From assembly GCA_030835065.1 (NCBI GenBank), contig JAUQWR010000584.1, positions 1-5,290 of the forward strand: a DNA stretch of 5,290 bases, written 5' to 3'. The stretch's first letter is position 1. Every line of letters begins with the position of its first letter. Both the position numbers and the translations under genes were made by a program. Positions 1 through 5,290 of the stretch are shown piece after piece. This DNA is from Candidatus Kapaibacterium sp. (GTDB taxonomy: Bacteria > Bacteroidota > Ignavibacteria > Kapaibacteriales > UBA2268). A model generated the notes under the pieces. That model saw nothing but the letters and a program-made list of their open reading frames with translations, did not search any database and was not told the DNA's origin.

Positions 1-2
1 AT

Positions 3-653
3 AATAGATATGAATCTGAAAAACTTCAGGATCAGTTTTTAGTTATTGAACAAACTGATTGGACATATCCTGTTGATAACAAATCTTATAAAGTACAAAT
101 TGTAAACATGATACCTCCAAATGCCTATATGATTGGAGATATTATGGTGATTGATGTCGATACAATTTCTAATTATGCTTTGTTAAGATTAAAAGGTTAC
201 GTAGCTCAATTCCCCGAAAAATTCTTATTCGAAGACGCATATAAATTCTGTAATGAATATTTACCGAATTATAGAACAAAATATACTGATCCAGAGTATA
301 GAACTATAGCCAGCCAAAGTAGTCAATATGGTGTCAATATTGTTTCTCCGGTAACTGATACTTCTGTCAATCATGTTAGAGTATTAGATCCAGATGGAAA
401 TGATGTTAGTTCGACTATGGAAAATCAAGTGCCACAGGATATTATTAATAATCTGAATTCAAAAGTAAAATCTGTAGGGCATAGCGTTTATGTAAAAATT
501 GGTGATGTTTTCTATTATAGAGCAATTAATGGGAAGGAATTTGCTGTTATTGTTTCTAATATTTTCAAAGGAACATTAGAACCAAAAATCAATAGAGTTA
601 CTTTAAGGTTTTCGGAGCTTAAAGGCAAAGATACACAAGAATGTAAACCATAA
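3..653 (+). CDS. Uncharacterised protein, 3' portion (5' end outside window)
   Basis: The reading frame is open from the first complete codon in the window (position 3) to a TAA at 651-653, giving 216 visible residues with the true start further upstream. The ATG at 108 is probably internal: it has no Shine-Dalgarno-like sequence before it, and the 35 codons ahead of it are open and protein-like (about DQFLVIEQTDWTYP and SYKVQIVN). I do not recognise the family. The visible part is rich in alternating hydrophobic residues. A C-terminal stretch at about 487-630 (VYVKIGDVFYYR, GKEFAVIVSNIF, then NRVTLRFSEL) looks like a beta-sandwich module of the kind found at the ends of secreted or lipid-anchored Bacteroidota proteins; that is inference. 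There is one Cys in the YKFCNEY segment and another three residues from the end (ECKP). The lipoprotein gene starts 26 bases downstream on the same strand, so the two are probably cotranscribed and may act together at the envelope. Function unknown. Confidence 0.8.
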   Translation, partial: NRYESEKLQDQFLVIEQTDWTYPVDNKSYKVQIVNMIPPNAYMIGDIMVIDVDTISNYALLRLKGYVAQFPEKFLFEDAYKFCNEYLPNYRTKYTDPEYRTIASQSSQYGVNIVSPVTDTSVNHVRVLDPDGNDVSSTMENQVPQDIINNLNSKVKSVGHSVYVKIGDVFYYRAINGKEFAVIVSNIFKGTLEPKINRVTLRFSELKGKDTQECKP

Positions 654-668
654 TTTGAGCAAAACTTT

Positions 669-673
669 GAGGA
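669..673 (+). promoter_or_regulatory. Ribosome-binding site of the lipoprotein gene
   Basis: GAGGA lies 6 bases before the ATG at 680 and is a good Shine-Dalgarno match. It decides the start: another ATG at 675 is out of frame and meets a TGA two codons later, whereas the ATG at 680 opens directly into a lipoprotein signal peptide. Confidence 0.65.
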
Positions 674-679
674 AATGAT

Positions 680-3643
680 ATGAAATTTAAATATTTATCT
701 ATTATATTTATTCTTTCGCTTCTGGTCGTAAGTTCTTGCTCTGAAGGAAATAGAATTATACCTAAGGGAAGTGTTAAAGAAGTAAATACCGACAAAAATG
801 AATTAGCGGCAAATCAATTGCCAACTTTTTCAAAGAATGACAATCCTTGTGCAAATGAGTTTAATATTGATGCAAAAGCAGCTGATGTACAACCTTCTTA
901 TGAATTTTTGAATCAAATGCTTGGCGAGAAAAACTCAAAAAATATTGATGCTTTAAGTTTTTTAAATAATCAATCCGGATTTTTTGTGGTTTCTCATCCT
1001 CCAGATTCTTTATATTCGATAAATAATAATATACCGGTTTATGGCTATGTCGGAGGTACTGATATTTTTCAATTTTCTGTGAAAAACGACGATTTAAGCT
1101 TTGCAAACTTGGGAAAAGGAATAAATACTAATACTTGGGATTCGCATCCAAGTGCGATAGAAAACGACAAAGGTAATGTGTTATTGATTTGGAGTTCGGA
1201 TAGAGCTGATAATTTTGGTGGTTTTTCTGCTCCATTTCTTAAAGCAAAAAGTTTGAAAGAAACTGATACTGTTTATGGTAATTCTGATTTGTATTATGCA
1301 TTTAGAATAAATGGAAAATGGACTGAACCACATAATTTTATTTTAGCCGGTAGTGATATTAATACTGGAGCTAATGAAGAAACACCTCATATTTATTGTT
1401 TGTGCTACAATACAACTTTGCTTTTTGCTTCCAATAGAAATAATAAAGATATTAATGACTTCGATATTTATTCAGTCGATCTAAGTATTGATTTCGAATC
1501 AAAAACAATAAAAGCTGTAAATACACCTGCACTTGTAGAAGCAAAATCAAAAGATGGAATTAATACCAGTGCTAAAGAGTTTTTCCCGTACGTTCCAAAG
1601 CCATTTGTTGCTGATAGCAAAGCTCCGCAAATGCTTTATTTTTCTTCTGATAGATTTTCTGCAAAGAAGAAAAATGATGGACAAGATTATGTTCAGAACT
1701 ATGGCGGATTTGATATTTATAGTTTTCCATTCGATAAGAGATGTAAACCGCCACAAGCAAATCTACATGTTGTTATTATTGATTCAACTTTACATAAAGA
1801 TAGTCCGAATCGAGTGATTAGCAAAGGTCCATTCAAAATTGAACTAGTAGATGACAAAGGCAATATAGTCAATACCGAAAATTCTAACCCAGCAGATTTT
1901 GTATTAGATTTGAGTAGAAGATATAAAGTAAGAGGTTCGAGTCTTTATTATCAAATTGAATGTAATAATTCAAGTAAGACTATGAGCAATTATGCATTTT
2001 CTATTGTTAAAGAATTGAAACCATTACAAAAAAAACGTAGTGAAAAGTTACCTTATGATACAGTGTTAAATGGTAAAGTTGAAATTGTTTACGATACAGT
2101 TTATAAAAAGGGAAGAATTCCAGTAAGTGAAATTGGAAAACTTCAAACTAATGACGGTACACTACTCAAAGATATTAGTTTGAGTAATGATTCAATTAGT
2201 TTTACAAGTCTTAAAGTAGAATCTAGAAAAGAATATATTGCAGGCAAGCAGGTTACAAAATATAGAGAAGTTGAGATAATTGATACAATAAGACAATTTG
2301 ATACAATAGTAAATAAGAGCTATAATACAATGGCATGGTCAAAATTGTCGAGATTAGGTAATTTCCCTAAAGAAGTTTATAACCATGATTTTGATATTTA
2401 TGACACTATATATGTAGGTCCTGATTATTTCATATATCCACCTTGTAAGTGGGACTATGTAAGCCTGTGGGATGACGACAGACGCAATGCACCATATTTC
2501 CAAACTGGTTTCTGGGAAGTCAATACTTTGAGCAATCTCGAGAGAGACATGGAAGAATTGAAATCCAAAAAATATGATAATGCTTCTTTTATTGAACTTC
2601 AACCCGAAAATCAATATTTTGGATATAGAAGATCTAATCTTACTGAGCAGCAAAGAGAATTAAGAAAAATAAAATGGGAAAATCGTATTGCTGCATATAG
2701 AAAATATGCTAAGCAAGTAGATAAAAACTACCAAGAAATGGTAGATGAAATTAGCAACTCGATTCTTCCAAAATTCAAAGATATTGATTCTCTAATGCCT
2801 CAATTAGGAAATAAACTAATTATCCAACTTGATGCTTATTCTGATCATAGAAATATAACAGGCGGACGCTATCTAGGGAATGATAATGTTAATTATATTG
2901 CTGCTAGTTTCGACGAAAAAAATCTGAAATTTAATGGATTTAAATCAGTTAGTATCCAATCAGGTTCAAAACTTGACGAAAAAAATGAAGATTTATCCGA
3001 TTTGAGAGCATATTTTGGATATGTAGAATTAATAAAGCTATTATTGAAAAATCCAAAATTCAAGAAGTTTTATGATGATGGATTAGTATTAACTCCGGAT
3101 AAATTTAAAAATGAAGAAGAATTTAGAAATTCAATTAATATTTCTAAAGTAATAATCTTAACTAACGGAAGAAGAATTGACGAAAAAGCAATTTCGAAAA
3201 TTGAAGGTTATAAACACGAAGATAATGATTATTATATGCTTGATTCTGTAAGAAGAATTAATGTAATTGTACATCGAGTTCAGTATGAAAATGGGAAAGT
3301 ATATTCCAGCCAATGCTGCAATCAAGAATCATTATTATCGGATAAGAAAAGAAAAACAATAGAAAAAGAAGAACCGGTAAGTATCAATGAAAATTGCTAT
3401 GAGATTTTATATTTACAGACTGATACAAAGGCTAAAGCAGAAGAACTGAGGGATAAACTGCTCGAGGCAGAGATTCCTGATGTAAGATTGCTAGAAGTAT
3501 CAAATGCAAATACGAAATATTACAAAGTAGTATCTGCAAACTATGACGACAATGTAAGAGCTACTGCAGAAAGACATATTTTCAAATCGATAATAGAAGA
3601 TAAGAAACTAATCTGCGAGCCCGAAGTTAGGAAATGTAAATAA
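680..3643 (+). CDS. PorE-like envelope lipoprotein: PD40 propeller, CRD-like, OmpA-like and SPOR-like regions
   Basis: A 987-residue protein, probably lipid-anchored in the periplasm and bound to peptidoglycan. Residues 1-20 form a type II signal peptide (basic start, hydrophobic core, lipobox VSSC, lipidated Cys20). Residues about 100-355 look like a PD40/TolB-type beta-propeller: blade motifs FVVSH..GGTDIF (102-130), WSSDR..GGFS (171-183), FASNR..DFDIY (249-264) and YFSSDR..GGFDIY (320-347), three preceded by INT-x(4)-[DE]. Residues about 360-430 resemble a carboxypeptidase-regulatory-like beta-sandwich (FKIELVDDKGNIV, then YKVRGSSLYYQ). Residues 458-578 hold five DT[IV] motifs. Residues about 604-866 look like a divergent OmpA C-terminal domain: PYFQTGFWEV, IIQLDAYSD with Asp722, LSDLRA with Arg776, and VRRINVIV. 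These match the family's first strand, GHTD, LSxxRA and NRRVxI motifs, but two long insertions separate them. Residues about 906-980 fit a SPOR fold (CYEILYLQTDTKAKAEELRD, then YYKVVSANYDD). PorE of the type IX secretion system has propeller, CRD and OmpA in this order, but also TPRs, not seen here. A role in T9SS or general envelope anchoring is inference. Confidence 0.85.
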   Translation: MKFKYLSIIFILSLLVVSSCSEGNRIIPKGSVKEVNTDKNELAANQLPTFSKNDNPCANEFNIDAKAADVQPSYEFLNQMLGEKNSKNIDALSFLNNQSGFFVVSHPPDSLYSINNNIPVYGYVGGTDIFQFSVKNDDLSFANLGKGINTNTWDSHPSAIENDKGNVLLIWSSDRADNFGGFSAPFLKAKSLKETDTVYGNSDLYYAFRINGKWTEPHNFILAGSDINTGANEETPHIYCLCYNTTLLFASNRNNKDINDFDIYSVDLSIDFESKTIKAVNTPALVEAKSKDGINTSAKEFFPYVPKPFVADSKAPQMLYFSSDRFSAKKKNDGQDYVQNYGGFDIYSFPFDKRCKPPQANLHVVIIDSTLHKDSPNRVISKGPFKIELVDDKGNIVNTENSNPADFVLDLSRRYKVRGSSLYYQIECNNSSKTMSNYAFSIVKELKPLQKKRSEKLPYDTVLNGKVEIVYDTVYKKGRIPVSEIGKLQTNDGTLLKDISLSNDSISFTSLKVESRKEYIAGKQVTKYREVEIIDTIRQFDTIVNKSYNTMAWSKLSRLGNFPKEVYNHDFDIYDTIYVGPDYFIYPPCKWDYVSLWDDDRRNAPYFQTGFWEVNTLSNLERDMEELKSKKYDNASFIELQPENQYFGYRRSNLTEQQRELRKIKWENRIAAYRKYAKQVDKNYQEMVDEISNSILPKFKDIDSLMPQLGNKLIIQLDAYSDHRNITGGRYLGNDNVNYIAASFDEKNLKFNGFKSVSIQSGSKLDEKNEDLSDLRAYFGYVELIKLLLKNPKFKKFYDDGLVLTPDKFKNEEEFRNSINISKVIILTNGRRIDEKAISKIEGYKHEDNDYYMLDSVRRINVIVHRVQYENGKVYSSQCCNQESLLSDKKRKTIEKEEPVSINENCYEILYLQTDTKAKAEELRDKLLEAEIPDVRLLEVSNANTKYYKVVSANYDDNVRATAERHIFKSIIEDKKLICEPEVRKCK

Positions 3644-3645
3644 TT

Positions 3646-3679
3646 AAAAAATCACCCGATGAATTATTTCATCGGGTGA
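3646..3679 (-). terminator. Hairpin with U-tract for the minus strand, second terminator after rplY
   Basis: A perfect 12-bp inverted repeat, 3652-3663 against 3668-3679, closes a 4-base loop with a GC core (CACCCGATG). On the minus strand the stem is followed by six Ts (3651 back to 3646), as in an intrinsic terminator. On the plus strand it is followed by AAAAATGC, so it should not terminate the lipoprotein transcript by the classical mechanism, though it could protect that transcript's 3' end. It begins only a few bases past the lipoprotein stop codon. Confidence 0.7.
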
Positions 3680-3686
3680 AAAATGC

Positions 3687-3721
3687 AAAAAAAAACCTCA
3701 ACTAATCAGCTGAGGTTTTTT
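3687..3721. terminator. Bidirectional Rho-independent terminator between convergent genes
   Basis: An 11-bp stem (3690-3700 against 3711-3721, core CCTCA/TGAGG) with a 10-base loop. It is flanked by nine As (3687-3695) on the left and six Ts (3716-3721) on the right, so either transcript would carry a U-tract after the GC-rich core. It would end the plus-strand lipoprotein transcript, and it is the first terminator met by the minus-strand prs-rplY transcript. Confidence 0.85.
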
Positions 3722-3737
3722 AATAATAAAATTATTA

Positions 3738-4301
3738 CTATGCTTGAGCTTGAGAACCGCGAGGAGCGTTTACAGCACAGATCATAGCATCTAAAGGCAT
3801 GTTAAATTCAACACCTTCGAGGTTCAAATCACGGAAGTGGATAGATTTGCCTAAATCTAGGTTAGTGATATCAACTTCGATAGCATCAACTAAGTTTGCT
3901 GGCAAGCATTTAATACCAACAGTATGAATAACTTGTTGCAAGTTACCTCCTTTACGTTGACCTAAAGAAGAACCTTTGATAACAACAGGAACTTGAATAT
4001 TAACTTTATGATCTTTATGAAGACCAAGGAAGTCCACATGAAGAATGCTATCAGTAACCGGATCAAATTTAATATCTTTAAGCACGCATTGGCGAGGTGA
4101 TTCACCTTCCAATTCAAGGCTGATAAGTTTTTTTGATGCAGTATAAACGATTGGACGAAGATCCATTGGATTCACTTGGAATGGTAAAGCAGCTTCGCCA
4201 TTCATATAGAAAATACCAGGAACTAACCCTTCTCTTCTAATTCTTTTTGATACTTGCTTTCCTGTATCTCTTTTTTTAGCTTTTAATGCTATCTCTTTCA
4301 T
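3738..4301 (-). CDS. rplY: 50S ribosomal protein L25 / general stress protein Ctc (long form)
   Basis: A 187-residue L25/TL5/CTC family protein of the large ribosomal subunit, which binds 5S rRNA near the central protuberance. The N-terminal 5S-binding domain (about 1-94) shows the family pattern: the basic start KAKKRDTGKQVSKRIRREG, then LVPGIFY (26-32) and LKDIKFDP..DSILHVDFL (74-92). The C-terminal CTC beta domain (about 98-180) shows VPVVIKG, QRKGGNLQQ, the CLP motif (132-134) and VDITNLDLGKSIHFRDL. This is the two-domain form, typical of most bacteria outside the short L25 of enterobacteria, and its length is within the usual range for that form. The start is supported by AAGGA nine bases upstream. 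It lies 36 bases after prs on the same strand with no terminator between, as in the prs-ctc pairing of Bacillus, so cotranscription from a prs promoter is likely. The tail after residue 180 (RGSQAQA) is short. The symbol ctc is equally usual for this form. Confidence 0.95.
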   Translation of the reverse strand: MKEIALKAKKRDTGKQVSKRIRREGLVPGIFYMNGEAALPFQVNPMDLRPIVYTASKKLISLELEGESPRQCVLKDIKFDPVTDSILHVDFLGLHKDHKVNIQVPVVIKGSSLGQRKGGNLQQVIHTVGIKCLPANLVDAIEVDITNLDLGKSIHFRDLNLEGVEFNMPLDAMICAVNAPRGSQAQA

Positions 4302-4310
4302 AGCGTTAAA

Positions 4311-4315
4311 TCCTT
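4311..4315 (-). promoter_or_regulatory. Ribosome-binding site of rplY
   Basis: On the minus strand AAGGA stands nine bases before the ATG at 4301, inside the 36-base gap after the prs stop codon. It fixes the L25 start. The gap holds no obvious promoter or hairpin, which favours readthrough from prs. Confidence 0.6.
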
Positions 4316-4337
4316 ATATTTAGCTTAATCAATTTCT

Positions 4338-5285
4338 TTATCTTTCAATTTCGAATAGGGAACTGATAGAGCGATTATCGTGAGTACGAATAATTGCTTC
4401 AGCTAATAATTCTCCAACCGAAACCACTTGTATTTTATCAAGATCTCTTTTCATTGGTATAGTATCAGTCACAAAAACTTTGCTAACTGCACTGCTAGCT
4501 TCGATTTTATCGAGAGCAGCTCCAGAAAACACAGGATGAACACAAACACCAACTACCTGAATAGCACCTTTGTCTTTCAAAGCTTCAGCACAATTGACAA
4601 AAGTAGTGCCAGTATCAATCATATCATCGACAATCATAACATTTTTATCTTTGACATCTCCGACAACATGCATAATTTCAGCAACATTATGTTGAGGACG
4701 ACGTTTGTCAACGATAACTAAGTCACCACCAAGGCGTTTTGCATAAGAGCGAGCAGTTTTGGCGCCACCAACATCAGGAGCGGCAAATGCAACAGGATCC
4801 AAATTTAACTTCTTTATTGCTCTAATCAGAACAGGAGAAGCATAAAGGTGATCCATAGGAATATCAAAAAAGCCTTGAATCTGTGATGAATGAAGGTCTA
4901 TTGTAATTACTCTATCAGCACCAGCTCTTTCGATTAGATTTGCCACAAGCTTTGCAGTAACAGCAACTCTTGGTTGGTCTTTTCTATCCTGACGAGCATA
5001 GCCATAATAAGGAATTACAGCAGTAATTCTTTTTGCAGAAGCTCTGCGAGCAGCATCAATCATCATAAGCAATACCATAAGGTTATCAGCGGGTGCAAAT
5101 GTCGATTGGATAATGAAGAGATCAACACCTCTGACATTATCCTCGAATTTAACCCAAATCTCACCATCACTGAAATTGCGGATGCTTGTATCCGAAAGTT
5201 CAATCCCAAGATGACCGGCTACTTTTTGAGCTAGTTCAACGTTGGATCTTCCGGCTGCTACCTTAAAGTCGTGCATTTTAATCAT
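4338..5285 (-). CDS. prs: Ribose-phosphate diphosphokinase (PRPP synthetase)
   Basis: This cytosolic enzyme transfers pyrophosphate from ATP to ribose 5-phosphate, giving PRPP for purine, pyrimidine, NAD, histidine and tryptophan synthesis. It has 315 residues, the same length as E. coli Prs, and all class I landmarks are present: FSDGEI (38-43), RQDRK of the ATP-binding region (98-102), the signature DLHSSQIQGFFDIP (130-143) with the conserved His132, PDVGGAKTAR (170-179), the flexible-loop VDKRR with catalytic Lys194 and Arg196, the PRPP/ribose-phosphate loop VDDMIDTGTT (219-228), and the C-terminal SVGELLAEAI and SISSLF. The loop reads DTGTT where E. coli has DTGGT. ATG at 5285 is taken as start, but only five bases lie before it and the frame remains open to the edge, so the ribosome-binding site is not visible and a slightly longer N-terminus cannot be excluded. 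Met4 (5276) is less likely because no Shine-Dalgarno precedes it. First gene of a probable prs-rplY operon. Confidence 0.96.
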   Translation of the reverse strand: MIKMHDFKVAAGRSNVELAQKVAGHLGIELSDTSIRNFSDGEIWVKFEDNVRGVDLFIIQSTFAPADNLMVLLMMIDAARRASAKRITAVIPYYGYARQDRKDQPRVAVTAKLVANLIERAGADRVITIDLHSSQIQGFFDIPMDHLYASPVLIRAIKKLNLDPVAFAAPDVGGAKTARSYAKRLGGDLVIVDKRRPQHNVAEIMHVVGDVKDKNVMIVDDMIDTGTTFVNCAEALKDKGAIQVVGVCVHPVFSGAALDKIEASSAVSKVFVTDTIPMKRDLDKIQVVSVGELLAEAIIRTHDNRSISSLFEIER

Positions 5286-5290
5286 GTTCT

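Noticed and set aside
108..653. ATG at 108 as the start of a complete 181-residue gene
   Set aside because: The same frame is open back to the window edge with protein-like sequence, and no Shine-Dalgarno precedes this ATG, so it is most likely an internal methionine of a longer gene.
861..1106. Minus-strand open frame inside the lipoprotein gene
   Set aside because: It lies opposite a clearly coding frame, has no ribosome-binding site or recognisable motif, and its composition is that of a chance frame in AT-rich DNA.
1547..1817. Three overlapping short frames on both strands within the propeller-coding part
   Set aside because: All are shadows of the lipoprotein gene; none shows a domain, a signal or a start site.
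2354..2653. Minus-strand frame of 99 codons with hydrophobic stretches
   Set aside because: Its apparent hydrophobicity arises from the complement of Lys/Asp/Tyr-rich AT codons of the coding strand. There is no start context and no family resemblance.
3641..3740. Small RNA or attachment site in the convergent intergenic region
   Set aside because: The two inverted repeats are fully explained as terminators, and no mobile-element gene or direct repeat is nearby.
4302..4337. Possible separate promoter for rplY in the gap after prs
   Set aside because: Only 36 bases are available, filled partly by the ribosome-binding site, and no convincing -10/-35 or -7/-33 pair was seen.
4428..5234. Plus-strand frames (4428-4721 and 4974-5234) opposite prs
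   Set aside because: They are antisense to a highly conserved enzyme gene and have Ser/Asn/Ile-rich sequence typical of shadow frames.

Overview
The window reads as an AT-rich chromosome fragment from a Gram-negative member of the Bacteroidota/Chlorobiota (FCB) superphylum. An Ignavibacteria- or Kapabacteria-like lineage is possible, but the exact lineage is inference. The grounds are a large lipoprotein that combines a PD40-type beta-propeller, a carboxypeptidase-regulatory-like fold and an OmpA-like peptidoglycan-binding region, together with tracts rich in YDT[IV], a style common in these bacteria.

Layout: two plus-strand genes face two minus-strand genes. Left half (3-3643, plus strand): the 3' part of a gene whose start lies outside the window, product unrecognised, is followed after 26 bases by a 987-residue envelope lipoprotein. 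Middle (3644-3737): a short convergent intergenic region with two hairpins. One is a bidirectional intrinsic terminator; the other has a U-tract only for the minus strand. Right half (3738-5285, minus strand): prs (ribose-phosphate diphosphokinase) is followed after 36 bases by rplY/ctc (ribosomal protein L25, long CTC form), a probable two-gene housekeeping operon with a pairing known from many bacteria. The 5' end of prs lies within a few bases of the window edge, so its ribosome-binding site and promoter are not visible.

The most interesting object is the lipoprotein. Its order (lipobox, beta-propeller, CRD-like domain, OmpA-like domain) recalls PorE, the peptidoglycan-anchoring accessory lipoprotein of the type IX secretion system. 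It differs in lacking an obvious TPR block, in having an OmpA-like domain that seems interrupted by two long insertions, and in ending in a SPOR-like domain. These assignments come from reading motifs by eye; profile and structure searches were not possible here.

No tRNA, rRNA, CRISPR array, insertion sequence or phage gene was seen. No stretch longer than 300 bases lacks a gene.
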